64,000 nucleotides of DNA from Actinoplanes lutulentus (GCF_003259845.1 NZ_QLMJ01000003.1:660346-724345); one strand, 5' to 3'. Counted from the stretch's first letter, positions 23,893 to 33,111 are shown. Made by a program: numbers and translations. The notes: generated from the sequence alone by a model not told the origin.

Positions 23893-25887
23893 ATGCGTAA
23901 CCGAAGGATCGGTGCCGCCACCCTGGTGGCCGCTCTGGCCGGATCCACTGTGCTCGCGGCCGGTGCCGGCCCGGCGATGGCCGACTCCGGCAAGTCTCTG
24001 CCCATCAAGTCCGTCGGCGACCTGGTCGTGGACAGCGCACGCCAGCGAATCTTCGTCAGCGACCCTACCGGCGGCAAAATCGTCGAGACGACGTACGACG
24101 GAACCGTTGTCGCGACCGCAAGCGGCCTGCCGCGGGTCACCGGCTTGGCGCTCTCCGCCGACGGCTCCAAGCTCTACGGCGCATTGGAGTCAAGCCGGGC
24201 GATCGTCGCCCTCTCGGCTGCCACCCTCACCCAGCCCGTCCGGTACGACCTGGGCGCCGGCGTCTACCCGTTGTCGCTGGAGAGCACGGCCGGAAAGCTC
24301 TGGTTCAGCTACGACGACTACGGCCGCGACCCGTTCATCGGCTCGGACGGGAACATCGGCTCACTCGACCTCAGCGGCGCGAAACCGGTGGTGACGCCGC
24401 AACAGGACACCACTGGCGCGTACGGAATCTGGCGCAGTGCGCCCCACTTGGCCTCCGCGCCGGGAGGCAGCGGGCTGCTCGCCGCCTTCGACCCGCACAC
24501 CTCCGGTGGTGTCGTCGCGGTCTACAACGTGTCCAGCGGCATCCTCACCCGGACCGGGGTCAAGCAGGTCACCGGGGGATACACCCGGACCGCGGCGTTC
24601 ACCCCGGACGCCACCCAGGTGGTTGCCGCCGACGCATCCGCGGTGACCGTCGCCCGCAGTACCGATCTCGCGCGTACCGGCTCGTACCCGGTCGACGGCT
24701 GGGTCCGAGCGGTGGCCGTCGCATCGGACGGCACGGTGGCGGCGGGTGGGGTAACCATGCGGATCTTCGCGGCCGGTAGTGCTGTGCCGATCCGCGATTA
24801 CGCCCTCCCGGACACCGACCCGACCACGACCGGCGGCGACGAGGTGGCGGACCGGGCGCTTGCCTGGGAGCCGGCCGGCAACCGGCTGTTCGCCATCACC
24901 GAGAACCACGCGGGCATCCACTACCTGCGGGTCTACACCGAGCCGAAGAAGTCCTTGCCGGTGCTGAAGCTGGCCGGCCCGGCTTCGGCAACCCGGACGA
25001 AGCCGATCACCATCACCGGCAAGCTGACCGCTTCGGTCCCGTTGCCGGCCGGCACCCCGGTGACCGTCACCCGCACGGACCTGGAATATCCGTCCGGCAA
25101 GCCGCTGGGGACCAGAACGACTACCGCCAACGGTTCGTTCTCGTTCACCGACACCACGTCGGCCGGCGGCACGGTGACCTATCGGGTCTCCTACGCCGGG
25201 GACAAGAAGCATTCCGCCGTCACCGCGACCAGGTCGGTGGCGGTCTCCCGCACAGCACCGGCCCTGTCGCTGACCAACAACGGCAAGATCTATGGGTACG
25301 GCAAAACGGTCACGTTCACAGCGCGGATCGGTGCCACGTACAAGAACCGGACCGTGGAGATCTGGGCCGACCCGAGCGGCAGTGACCAGAAGCGGCGACT
25401 GCTCAAGCGGGCCGTGGTCAGCAAGGCCGGATCCGTGTCGGCGAACCTCCGGCTGACCCGCAACACCACGGTGTCCGCGGTCTTCACCGGTGACGCCCGG
25501 ACCGCGCCGAAAACTGTCTCGGCGTCCGTCGGCACCAAGGCCAGCGTCTCGCTGAAGCTGTCGAAGTACTACAAGACCGTCAAGATCGGCAGCAAGAAGT
25601 ACCGCTATTACCACGTGAAGACCAAAGCGAAGTTCAACGTCAAGATGACCGCCGCGCCGACCGCGCGAAAGGCGTACATCTCGGTGCAGTTCTATTACAA
25701 GGGCAAGTGGCTCGCCTGGGGTGACGGGTATTTCCCCGCTACGAAGGCGATCTATCTCAGTGGCACCGGGTTCAAGGGCTACAAGATGCGAGTCCGGGCG
25801 GCATACGTCAAGGGCGGCTCGAACTCGGGCGACAGCCTGAACACCACGACCTGGACCCCGTACCAGTACCTGTACTTCACCAAGTGA
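23893..25887 (+). CDS. Secreted beta-propeller/Ig-like repeat protein A (paralog of 34856)
   Basis: 664 residues. Signal peptide 1-30 (ends PAMA). A YncE-like beta-propeller about 35-350 (VVDSARQRIFVSDPTGGKIVETTYDG, ALSADGSKLYGALES), one Ig-like bacterial repeat about 357-455 (VTVTRTDLEYPSGKPLG...GGTVTYRVSYAGDKKHSA), and a Lys/Tyr-rich C-terminal domain about 456-664 (YKNRTVEIWADPSGSDQ, LSKYYKTVKIGSKKYRYYHVK). No enzyme motif. SD GAGGATC. Upstream, CTTCGATAT occurs twice, 23 bp apart, within 80 bp of the start. It probably acts at the cell surface or is released. Homologous along its whole length to protein B, which has two Ig-like repeats. Confidence 0.85.
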   Translation: MRNRRIGAATLVAALAGSTVLAAGAGPAMADSGKSLPIKSVGDLVVDSARQRIFVSDPTGGKIVETTYDGTVVATASGLPRVTGLALSADGSKLYGALESSRAIVALSAATLTQPVRYDLGAGVYPLSLESTAGKLWFSYDDYGRDPFIGSDGNIGSLDLSGAKPVVTPQQDTTGAYGIWRSAPHLASAPGGSGLLAAFDPHTSGGVVAVYNVSSGILTRTGVKQVTGGYTRTAAFTPDATQVVAADASAVTVARSTDLARTGSYPVDGWVRAVAVASDGTVAAGGVTMRIFAAGSAVPIRDYALPDTDPTTTGGDEVADRALAWEPAGNRLFAITENHAGIHYLRVYTEPKKSLPVLKLAGPASATRTKPITITGKLTASVPLPAGTPVTVTRTDLEYPSGKPLGTRTTTANGSFSFTDTTSAGGTVTYRVSYAGDKKHSAVTATRSVAVSRTAPALSLTNNGKIYGYGKTVTFTARIGATYKNRTVEIWADPSGSDQKRRLLKRAVVSKAGSVSANLRLTRNTTVSAVFTGDARTAPKTVSASVGTKASVSLKLSKYYKTVKIGSKKYRYYHVKTKAKFNVKMTAAPTARKAYISVQFYYKGKWLAWGDGYFPATKAIYLSGTGFKGYKMRVRAAYVKGGSNSGDSLNTTTWTPYQYLYFTK

Positions 25888-25891
25888 GCAG

Positions 25892-25920
25892 GCCCCGGTG
25901 CCTGGACGAGGCACCGGGGC
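25892..25920 (+). terminator. Terminator after propeller protein A
   Basis: Perfect 12-bp stem (25892-25903 / 25909-25920) with loop GGACG, five bases after the stop. Confidence 0.85.
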
Positions 25921-26049
25921 TCCTCGCCGCAACTGGACTGCTCCGGTTGCGACTCGATGTGCACCAGGGTTAACGCCGGGAAGGCTCGGCCGGCCGCCGA
26001 TGGGTGAGTTCGCTGGACACCCTGAGATGCGCCGAGGAGACCTAGACCG

Positions 26050-27675
26050 ATGGCTGAGCGAGCCGAGACCACCGGAGTCAACCCCCTGCGGCGTCTGCTG
26101 GGGAACCGGCGGGTCAGCACGAAGATCATGACGGCCGTCGGCGTCATCGCGGTTTTCAGTGTCGGTGACGGGTTGTTCGCGCTCAACAGTCTCAGCGCCA
26201 CCAACGACCAGGTGAAGTCGGCCTATGTGATGAACAGTGAGCTGAACACCATCGGCAACCTGCGCAGCGCCGTCAACCGGGTGTGGCTCGGCATGGACGA
26301 GTACCAGCTGGCCACGACCGACGCGGAGCGGGCCACCGCCGAGAAGGCGATCACCACGGCACAGAGCCAGGTGAACGAGTACGCCGAGGCGTACCGGACG
26401 TTCCCGGTCAGCGCCGTGGCCAGTGCCTCGATCACGTCCTTTGAGGACGACTGGACCGCGTTCAGCGACGTACTCCAGGACGAGCTGTTGCCGCTCGCCG
26501 CAGCGGGTGAGACGGGCCGGCTCGCCGAACTGCGCGGGGATGAGCTCGCCGCGACGATGAAGACGGTTCGCGCCGATCTGACCACGCTCGCTGACGAGAC
26601 GGTGAAGGCCGGTGTCGAGCAGGAAGCCGTGGCGCAGAGCCGGTACGACTCCACCCACACCTGGGTGATCGGGCTCCTTGCCGCGTGCACGGTTCTCGGG
26701 CTGCTGCTGGCGGCTGCCATCGCTCGCCTGATCGTGAAGCCTTTGACGCGTACCGTCGAAGCTCTTGCGCGAATCGCCGGCGGCGATCTGACCGCGCGGG
26801 TGCCGGTGGAGAGCACCGACGAGGTCGGCCGGATGTCCGAGGCGCTCAACTCCACGGCCGAGTCGATGGCCGGCATGGTCGGCCGGATCACCGAAAGCTC
26901 GACGGTGCTCGCCTCCGCGTCGGAGGAGATGTCGGCGGTGGCGTCGCAGCTGTCCGTCTCGGCCGAGCAGACCGCGGCGCAGGTGGGAACGGTGTCGTAC
27001 TCCGCCGGCCAGGTCTCGGACAGCGTGCGGACGGTCTCGGCCGGCGCCGACGAGATGGGCACCTCCATCCGCGAGATCTCCACCAACGCGAACGAGGCCG
27101 CCGGTGTCGCGGCCGACGCGGCACGGGCCGCGGCGACGACAAACGCCAGCGTCGCGCGGCTCAGCGAGGCCTCCGCACAGATCGGTACGGTCGTCGCGAT
27201 GATCACGTCGATCGCCGAGCAGACCAACCTGCTCGCCCTGAACGCCACCATCGAGGCGGCCCGCGCCGGTGACCAGGGCAAAGGCTTCGCCGTGGTCGCG
27301 TCCGAGGTCAAGGACCTGGCTCAGGAGACCGCCCGGGCGACGCAGGAGATCACCGCGCAGGTCGAGGCCATCCAGGCCGAGAGCGGTGCGGCAGTGATCG
27401 CGATCCAGGAGATCAGCGGGGTCATCGGGACGATCAACGACTACACCACGACGATCGCGGCCGCGGTCGAGGAGCAGACCGCGACGACCGCGGAGATCTC
27501 CCGCAGCGTCAGCCAGGCAGCCCAGGGCTCGATCAGCATCGCCGACACGATCGCCCACGTCGCGGAGGCGTCCCGCCAGGTCACCGACGGCGCCACCGAG
27601 ACGCGGCAGACCGCCGCGGAGCTCGCCCGCACAGCCGCTGAGTTGCAGCAGACGGTGTCCGCGTACAAAGTCTGA
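26050..27675 (+). CDS. Methyl-accepting chemotaxis protein
   Basis: 541 residues. TM1 about 26-44; a four-helix-bundle sensor about 45-195 (MCP_4HB-like); TM2 about 201-222; HAMP about 223-275; signalling domain about 290-541 with the hairpin tip [38 protein letters not shown]. No cheA, cheW or flagellar genes lie in the window, so its partner array is elsewhere; motile spores of Actinoplanes-type organisms use such receptors. No C-terminal CheR-tethering pentapeptide is present. The ligand is unknown. Confidence 0.94.
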   Translation: MAERAETTGVNPLRRLLGNRRVSTKIMTAVGVIAVFSVGDGLFALNSLSATNDQVKSAYVMNSELNTIGNLRSAVNRVWLGMDEYQLATTDAERATAEKAITTAQSQVNEYAEAYRTFPVSAVASASITSFEDDWTAFSDVLQDELLPLAAAGETGRLAELRGDELAATMKTVRADLTTLADETVKAGVEQEAVAQSRYDSTHTWVIGLLAACTVLGLLLAAAIARLIVKPLTRTVEALARIAGGDLTARVPVESTDEVGRMSEALNSTAESMAGMVGRITESSTVLASASEEMSAVASQLSVSAEQTAAQVGTVSYSAGQVSDSVRTVSAGADEMGTSIREISTNANEAAGVAADAARAAATTNASVARLSEASAQIGTVVAMITSIAEQTNLLALNATIEAARAGDQGKGFAVVASEVKDLAQETARATQEITAQVEAIQAESGAAVIAIQEISGVIGTINDYTTTIAAAVEEQTATTAEISRSVSQAAQGSISIADTIAHVAEASRQVTDGATETRQTAAELARTAAELQQTVSAYKV

Positions 27676-27684
27676 TCAGCGGGT

Positions 27685-27711
27685 GACGTCGGAACGGTAA
27701 CGTCCTATGAT
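27685..27711 (+). promoter_or_regulatory. Promoter of RTX gene 2
   Basis: GACGTC (27685-27690), 15 bases, TATGAT (27706-27711). The same elements, spacing and part of the spacer (AACGGT) occur upstream of RTX gene 1. Confidence 0.6.
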
Positions 27712-27761
27712 CTTGCGATCGCGGATCGCCGTTCCGGCTGCCGCATCCGGGGAGGATTCAG

Positions 27762-28904
27762 ATGACTCGCTCTGTGTGGCCGGCTCGTGTCGGGCTCGCT
27801 CTGCTGTCCACTGTCTCCGCGGGGATTCTCGCCGCGCCGGCACAGGCCGCCGGCGCCGGCGCCACTTCGGTGAGCGGCACGAAAGTGCAATACAAGGCGG
27901 CAGCCGGTAAGCAGAACAAGGTCGTGATCACCCGCTCTGGCAACACGATCGTCATCGACGACAAAGTCGCGATCAAAGCGGGCAAGGGCTGCAAGGCGGT
28001 CAAGGGCGACAAAACAAAGGTCAGGTGTACGCCGCCGAAGGCACCCACTCGAGTGCTGGTCTACACCTACGACCGGGTCGACTCGATCGTCAACAACACC
28101 GACGTGCGGATGACCGCGGACGGCGGCACCGCCGGCGACACGATAACCGGTGGAGCCCGGGGCGACCGGATCAAGGGCGGCTCAGGCGCTGACCGGATCT
28201 CCGGGCTGGGCGGCAACGACTATGTCGACGGCAACACCGGCAACGATGTGATCTCCACCGGTGACGGTGACGACACACTGCACGGCGCGGCCGGCAACGA
28301 CACGCTTCGCGGCGGCAACGGTAACGACGATCTCTGGGGTGACGAAGGCAACGACAAGCTGTACGGCGGCGACGGCCGAGACGATCTCATGGGGTATGAG
28401 GGTCGTGATCATCTCGACGGCGAAGCCGGCCCGGACCGTCTCAGCGGCGAAGAGTCCGGCGACGGAGCCTCCGACGTGGTCGAGCCCGATGTCATGCTGG
28501 GCGGATCAGGCGTCGACGTGGTTAGTTACGGCGGTTACCTGAAGGCGGTCCGGGTGGACCTGGACGGCCTTGCCGACGACGGGGTCCCGGGCGAGAAAGA
28601 CCTGGTCGGCGCCGACGTCGAGGGGATTTGGGGCAGCATCCGCAACGACGTCCTCACCGGGAATGCCGCGGCCAACTACATTCTCGGCGGTGTGGGTGAC
28701 GACGTCATCCGCGGCGGAGCCGGCAATGACGAGCTCGATGGGCACTCGGGCCGCGACAAGGTGTACGGCGAAAGCGGCGACGACATCCTGTACGGCGAGG
28801 ATGACCCGGTCGCCGCGGACCGCCTCGACGGCGGCTCGAACGGCGCAGCCGGCGACACCTGCGACGCACGCAAGTCCGACACCGCCGTCAGGTGCGAGCG
28901 CTAG
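27762..28904 (+). CDS. Secreted RTX-type calcium-binding repeat protein (paralog of 18375)
   Basis: 380 residues with the same plan as the gene at 18375: signal peptide 1-28 (APAQAA), a Lys-rich beta domain with VRCTPPKAPTRVLVYTYDRVDSI, about 260 residues of GGxGxD nonapeptide repeats, and a C-terminal tail with GDTCDARKSDTAVRCER. Strong SD GGGGAGGA. The two proteins can be aligned end to end, so they arose by duplication or are kept as a pair. No type I secretion genes. Perhaps a Ca-dependent surface-layer or sheath component; this is speculation. Confidence 0.9.
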   Translation: MTRSVWPARVGLALLSTVSAGILAAPAQAAGAGATSVSGTKVQYKAAAGKQNKVVITRSGNTIVIDDKVAIKAGKGCKAVKGDKTKVRCTPPKAPTRVLVYTYDRVDSIVNNTDVRMTADGGTAGDTITGGARGDRIKGGSGADRISGLGGNDYVDGNTGNDVISTGDGDDTLHGAAGNDTLRGGNGNDDLWGDEGNDKLYGGDGRDDLMGYEGRDHLDGEAGPDRLSGEESGDGASDVVEPDVMLGGSGVDVVSYGGYLKAVRVDLDGLADDGVPGEKDLVGADVEGIWGSIRNDVLTGNAAANYILGGVGDDVIRGGAGNDELDGHSGRDKVYGESGDDILYGEDDPVAADRLDGGSNGAAGDTCDARKSDTAVRCER

Positions 28905-28913
28905 AGCGGGCGA

Positions 28914-29249
28914 CTACGTCGAAGACTGGTGAGGCAGCGAATATCCGGCGTAGATGAGGTCGGCCGGCGGTAGTTCCGACAGATCTTCGAAGCCGCAGAC
29001 GCGTACCCTCAGGCGCTCGTGCGTGCCCCCGACGGTGCGCGAGATACGCAGCTGCGTGCCCGGCTCGCTGTCGTGGGCGACCACCCGCCAGCCGGCGGCG
29101 AGCAACGCGGCTGTCTCCCGACCGGCGCCGCAGCCCAGATCGACAGCGGTCCGCCCAGCGCCCGGGCCGGTGAGAGCCATGGCCTGCCGGCACAGTTCGC
29201 GGATCGGACGGGTGGATTGGCGGGAGTTGTAGAGGGCCCAGTGACTCAC
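28914..29249 (-). pseudogene. Truncated SAM-dependent methyltransferase
   Basis: About 111 residues (120 from a TTG at 29276). It carries motif I AVDLGCGAGRETAALLAAGW, the acidic residue after strand 2 (VVAHDSEP), and motif IV DLIYAGYSLP, then ends after only HQSST. Class I methyltransferases of this type run to about 180-200 residues, so the last three beta-strands are missing. The stop lies nine bases from the convergent RTX gene end, suggesting the 3' part was lost by deletion. Start uncertain: GTG 29249 or TTG 29276. Probably inactive. Confidence 0.6.
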
Positions 29250-29364
29250 CGGGCAATCATCCGGAAGATCCGGCAAAAGGTCACATAGGTTTCCGAACGC
29301 TGGTCAATAGGGGTATCGACAAGCCGACTGGATATCGATCGCGACTAGCACCAACCGGGTCTTT

Positions 29365-29991
29365 GTGGGCAGGATTCGGAGGGTGACCGCCGATCCTCTG
29401 CCCTACCCGCTGAGGTTGACGGGAACCGGCATCATCCTGCGCGAGTGGCGTCCGGACGATTTGGACGATCTGGTCGCATTGCTGGACGAGCCGGAAATCG
29501 CGCGCTGGACGCCGATGCCGTCACCCTTCGACGCCGAAGCCGGCCTCGCCTACCTCAAGCGTGCCTTCCATGGGCGCGCCAACGGCAGCCGGATCCAGCT
29601 CGCGATCACCGCCGACGGCGTGCGCCCGGTCGGCGAGGTCCTGCTCTTCGCGGTCAACCCCGAGCTCCGCGAGGCGGAGCTCGGATATCTCATCGGTCAC
29701 CCTTATCGGCGCCGCGGCCTCGCGTCGGGGGCACTCTCCGTGCTTTCCGGGTACGCCTGCCAGACGCTCCGCCTTCGACGCCTGCTGCTCCGGATCGATC
29801 CGGCGAACGTGGCGAGCACGTCGGTGGCCCGCCGATGCGGTTACTGGCTGACCGGCGAACCCCTGATCCACCAGGAAGGACCGTACGGCCCGACCAGGCT
29901 GGAGACCTGGGAGTACGTCGACGGCCGGGCCGGCACCCGCCAGGATCGCCTGAGAAATGTCGCAGCCCGGCGGTACGGTCGGCGGACCTAG
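29365..29991 (+). CDS. GNAT-family N-acetyltransferase (RimJ-like)
   Basis: 208 residues from GTG 29365; GTG 29383 is equally plausible and neither has a well-placed SD. The GNAT fold is clear: LTGTGIILREWRPDDLDDLVALLDEPEIARWTPM at the start, GEVLLFAVNPELREAELGYLI, the acetyl-CoA loop HPYRRRGLASGAL, and VASTSVARRCGYWLTGE near the end. Resembles RimJ/RimL-type transferases of small molecules or protein N-termini. Substrate unknown. Confidence 0.88.
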   Translation: MGRIRRVTADPLPYPLRLTGTGIILREWRPDDLDDLVALLDEPEIARWTPMPSPFDAEAGLAYLKRAFHGRANGSRIQLAITADGVRPVGEVLLFAVNPELREAELGYLIGHPYRRRGLASGALSVLSGYACQTLRLRRLLLRIDPANVASTSVARRCGYWLTGEPLIHQEGPYGPTRLETWEYVDGRAGTRQDRLRNVAARRYGRRT

Positions 29992-30011
29992 AGAGACCTA
30001 GGAGGAACCGC

Positions 30012-31109
30012 ATGATCAGCGTGGATCGTGTCCAGGTGATGGCCTATCGGGTCGCCGCGCAGGGGCTGACCGAGCGGGCTGCCGCGCGCCCTGCCGACCT
30101 GCCGGTGCTCGACCTCGGCATCCAGCAATATTCGCCGGATTCCACACAGATCGCGCTCACCGCCCGCAGCAGCGCCGACCCGGCCGACGACCGGCTGCTC
30201 GTGGTCTGGGCCGCCCGGGGCGCACCCCACCTGCACCGGCGCGCCGATCTTCCGGCCCTGGTCCGGCAGCTCTGGCCGCTCACCGACGCCGACGCGGCGA
30301 GCCGCGTCAAGAGCGCACAGATCCCCGGCGCTCAAGCCCTCGGGATCCGCGCGTTCACCGTGACGGCCGAGGCGCTCCGCGATGTGGTGACCGCTCCGAT
30401 CCCCCGCGGCGAGGCGAGCACCGAGGTGAGCCGGCGGGTTCCGGTCGAGCTGACGTTTGAGTGCCGCCCCTGCCAGGCCCGGCACGTCTCGGGCAACGTG
30501 TGGCAGCAGGCCGGGCTGGCCGGCGGCGTCGAGATCCTTTCCCGGGGCAAGGACGCCCAGCTCGGCCCGATCGACAACGCACCACCACTGCCGGCGGCGA
30601 CCGAGGGCGTGGATCGGCTCATCGAGACCTACCTCCGGTTCCTGGGTCCGGCCGGGCCGGCCGAGGTGGCGAAATACCTGGGCAGCTCGACGACCGAGAT
30701 CCGCAAGGTCTGGCCGTCCTCCGGTCTCGTCGAGGTCAGCGTCGACGGCCGTAAAGCCTGGCTGCCCGAGGCGGAGGTGCCGGCGCTGGAGTCGGCCGCC
30801 CCGGTCGACGGGGTCCGCTGGCTTCCCGGCATGGACCCGCTGCTCCAGGCCCGCGACCGTGACCTGCTGCTGCCGGAGCGCGCAGCACAGAAAGAGGTGT
30901 GGCGTCCGCTCGGCAACCCGGGGGTTCTGCTGGTGGACGGCGAGATCGCCGGCGTGTGGCGTGCACGGATGGCTGGGCGGAAAAGGGTCGACCTGACAGT
31001 GAGCCCGTTCGGCGAGTTGAGCGCGGCCCAGCGGAAACGGGTCGAGGAGGAGGCGCCGGAGGTGGCCCGCGCGCGCGGCGTTCCGGAGGCGGTGGTGACC
31101 TTCGATTGA
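30012..31109 (+). CDS. Winged-helix protein of the AlkZ/YcaQ-like (HTH_42) family
   Basis: 365 residues. The N-terminal ~130 residues and the region VDRLIETYLRFLGPAGPAEVAKYLG (tandem winged helices) match the HTH_42 superfamily, whose studied members AlkZ and YcaQ are DNA glycosylases that unhook crosslinks or alkylated bases. The catalytic QxQ-type motif of those enzymes is not obvious here: the corresponding region reads GIQQYSPDSTQ, which retains Gln residues but is not identical. SD AGGAGGA just upstream makes ATG 30012 secure. It could be a repair glycosylase or a divergent relative. Confidence 0.8.
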   Translation: MISVDRVQVMAYRVAAQGLTERAAARPADLPVLDLGIQQYSPDSTQIALTARSSADPADDRLLVVWAARGAPHLHRRADLPALVRQLWPLTDADAASRVKSAQIPGAQALGIRAFTVTAEALRDVVTAPIPRGEASTEVSRRVPVELTFECRPCQARHVSGNVWQQAGLAGGVEILSRGKDAQLGPIDNAPPLPAATEGVDRLIETYLRFLGPAGPAEVAKYLGSSTTEIRKVWPSSGLVEVSVDGRKAWLPEAEVPALESAAPVDGVRWLPGMDPLLQARDRDLLLPERAAQKEVWRPLGNPGVLLVDGEIAGVWRARMAGRKRVDLTVSPFGELSAAQRKRVEEEAPEVARARGVPEAVVTFD

Positions 31110-31159
31110 CGTGCGAGACCGGGCAGAAAGCCGAACTGAGCCGGTGCCAGACTGGGCGG

Positions 31160-31840
31160 ATGCCGACGATCGGTTTTCTGCACACGGCGGACGTTCACGT
31201 CGAGACCTTTGAGCGGCTCGTGGCGGAACTGGCGCCCGGCTGGGCGGTCCGGCACGTGGTCGACGAGTCGCTGCTGGCGGACGCCCGGGTCGACGGGGTC
31301 ACCCCGGCGATCGCCGAGCGAGTCCGCGGGCGGCTGGCCGAGCTGACCGAAACCGACGTGGTCGTCTGCACCTGCTCGACCATCGGCGCGACGGCGGAGC
31401 AGGACAACGCTCTGCGAGCAGACCGGCCGATGGCTGACGCCGCGGTCGCCATGGGCAGGCGCATCGCGGTCGTCGCCACCGTCGAGTCCACTCTGGAACC
31501 GACGATGGCGCTGCTGCGCGAGAGCGCTACGAACGCCGGCGTCCAAGTCACGCTCCTGCCGTCACCGTGCCTGTCCGCCTGGCAGCACTTCGAGTCAGGC
31601 GACCACGAGAGCTATCACGCAGCAGTCGCCGACCACGTGCGCACGATCATCGCCGGCGCGGACGCCGACGTGGTGGTGCTGGCTCAGGCGAGCATGGCCC
31701 CGGCCGCCGACCTGCTGACCACGCCGACCGGGCCGACCGCGCTGACCGCGCCAGCCGGACTGCCGGGACTGCCTGTGCTGACCAGCCCTCGGGCAGCCGT
31801 GAGTGCCGCGATCAGCAAGGTCAAGAGCGTCACCGCTTGA
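31160..31840 (+). CDS. Asp/Glu racemase-superfamily protein
   Basis: 226 residues. Contains VVVCTCSTIGATAEQ, where the first catalytic Cys of Asp/Glu racemases would lie, and VVVLAQASMAP near the C-terminus, where the second catalytic Cys is replaced by Ala-Ser. Loss of one Cys points to a racemase relative of other function (such as arylmalonate decarboxylase-like or maleate isomerase-like). It ends within the convergent TOBE gene (11-base overlap). Substrate unknown. Confidence 0.72.
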   Translation: MPTIGFLHTADVHVETFERLVAELAPGWAVRHVVDESLLADARVDGVTPAIAERVRGRLAELTETDVVVCTCSTIGATAEQDNALRADRPMADAAVAMGRRIAVVATVESTLEPTMALLRESATNAGVQVTLLPSPCLSAWQHFESGDHESYHAAVADHVRTIIAGADADVVVLAQASMAPAADLLTTPTGPTALTAPAGLPGLPVLTSPRAAVSAAISKVKSVTA

Positions 31841-32228
31841 CGGCACGCTCCACGACCACGGTCGTTGACTTGATCACTGCGACGGCGACCGAGCCGACCC
31901 GCAGATCGAGCTCGTCGACCGCTTCCCGGCTCATCAGCGACACCACCCGGAACGGCCCGGCCTGGATGTCGACCTGAGCCATCACGGTGTCCTTGACCAC
32001 TGCGGTGACGATCCCGCGGAGGCGGTTACGGGCCGAGGACTCCTCCGAGCGCGCGTCCGGATCAGCCGCCTGCGAACGGACGAAAGCCGCCAGGTCGACG
32101 CCATCGATGACCCGGTGTCCTTGATGGTCACGGCTGGCGGAGAGCCGGCCCGCGTCGACCCATCGGCGGACCGTGTCGGGGCTGACGCCGAGCAGTTCGG
32201 CCGCCTCACCGATCTGAAATGTCGTCAC
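31830..32228 (-). CDS. HTH-TOBE molybdenum-pterin/oxyanion-binding protein
   Basis: 132 residues: an excisionase/MerR-like helix-turn-helix (FQIGEAAELLGVSPDTVRRWVDAGRL) followed by a TOBE (Mop) domain (SARNRLRGIVTAVVKDTVMAQVDIQAGPFRVVSLMSREAVDELDLRVG). Such proteins store or sense molybdate and regulate molybdate uptake. GTG 32228 is chosen because family members begin at this MTTF-type N-terminus and TAGGGT lies 7 bases upstream (probably leaderless). No mod transporter genes are adjacent. Confidence 0.88.
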   Translation of the reverse strand: MTTFQIGEAAELLGVSPDTVRRWVDAGRLSASRDHQGHRVIDGVDLAAFVRSQAADPDARSEESSARNRLRGIVTAVVKDTVMAQVDIQAGPFRVVSLMSREAVDELDLRVGSVAVAVIKSTTVVVERAVKR

Positions 32229-32257
32229 GTCGATCACCCTAGCGGACGTCACACTAG

Positions 32258-32268
32258 CGATATATCGT
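32258..32268. promoter_or_regulatory. PadR operator/promoter
   Basis: CGATATATCG is a perfect 10-bp palindrome. Its 3' half forms TATCGT, seven bases before the padR ATG, so a bound repressor would cover the promoter. No SD is present, which suggests a leaderless transcript. Confidence 0.5.
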
Positions 32269-32275
32269 TACCGTC

Positions 32276-32827
32276 ATGAGAGGTCACGGAAGGCCCGGCG
32301 GTTACGGCAGACCGGGTGGGCATGGGAGACCACGAGGCAGCGGCAGCCGGATGCCCCGTGGCGACGTGCGCACCGCGGTCCTCATCCTGCTGGGCGAGGC
32401 CGAGCGGCCCATGCACGGTTACCAGTTGATGCACGCGATCGCCGAGCGCACCGGCGGGCGCTGGCAGCCCAGCCCCGGCGCGATCTACCCGACGATCAGC
32501 CAGCTGGAGGACGAGGGCCTGGTCACGGTCACCGCGAGCGCCGGCCGCAAGCTCGTCACCCTCACCGACTCCGGCCGCGCCCACATCGCGGCGAGTGGGA
32601 GCGAGGACCCGTTCACCGCGTTCCCCGGCGGTTTCAGCTCGATCGACCTGCGCCCCCTGCTGGAGCAGGTGCACGACGCGGCCCGCCAGGTCGCCCGCAC
32701 CGGGACGGACGCGCAGGCCGAGGCTGCCGCCCGCATCCTGGCCGACACCCGAAAAGCGCTTTACCTACTGCTTGCGGACGGCCCTGAAAGAACAGAACAG
32801 ACGGACCCGAGGAGAACTGAAGAATGA
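32276..32827 (+). CDS. PadR-family transcriptional regulator with Gly/Arg-rich N-terminus
   Basis: 183 residues. Residues 1-27 are Gly/Arg/His-rich (HGRPGG repeats). The winged helix covers about 28-105 (RTAVLILLGEAERPMHGYQLMHAIAERTGGRWQPSPGAIYPTISQLEDEGLV), then a C-terminal dimerisation helix. The basic N-terminal extension could add DNA or RNA contacts. The stop overlaps the next ATG (ATGA), so it is co-translated with the DUF2218 gene, a pairing that suggests they work together. Confidence 0.92.
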   Translation: MRGHGRPGGYGRPGGHGRPRGSGSRMPRGDVRTAVLILLGEAERPMHGYQLMHAIAERTGGRWQPSPGAIYPTISQLEDEGLVTVTASAGRKLVTLTDSGRAHIAASGSEDPFTAFPGGFSSIDLRPLLEQVHDAARQVARTGTDAQAEAAARILADTRKALYLLLADGPERTEQTDPRRTEE

Positions 32828-33111
32828 GCACCGCAACCGCCAGTGTCGCCACCACCGCTGCCCCGCGTTACGCGAAGCAGCTCGCCTCCCACCTGGGCCG
32901 CCGCAGCGAGATCCGCGAGATCGGCGAGGACATCGCCATCGTGCTCACCGTGGGCGAGTGCCGGCTGCACAGCACCGAGACGGCACTGGAGATGACCGCC
33001 ACCGCCGCCACCGAGGACGACCTGCAGACCGTCACCAAGGTCGTCGGTTCGCACCTGGAGCGTTTCGGCCAGCGCAACGAGCTGACCGTGACGTGGAATT
33101 TCGAGAAGTAG
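32824..33111 (+). CDS. DUF2218 family protein
   Basis: 95 residues. Matches DUF2218: YAKQLASHLGRRSEI, then the paired strands AIVLTVGECRLHSTETALEMTATAATEDDLQTVTKVVGSHLERFGQRNELTVTW. A small soluble alpha/beta protein of unknown activity; family members often lie beside siderophore or PadR genes. Its start codon overlaps the padR stop. Confidence 0.9.
   Translation: MSTATASVATTAAPRYAKQLASHLGRRSEIREIGEDIAIVLTVGECRLHSTETALEMTATAATEDDLQTVTKVVGSHLERFGQRNELTVTWNFEK

Noticed and set aside
24361..27558. A 1065-codon open frame on the minus strand opposite propeller A and the chemoreceptor
   Set aside because: It crosses two well-supported plus-strand genes and their terminator, with compositional bias and no recognisable motif.
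28888..29256. Frameshift repair of the short methyltransferase
   Set aside because: The alternative frame after motif IV gives no methyltransferase-like continuation, so a simple frameshift does not restore the gene.
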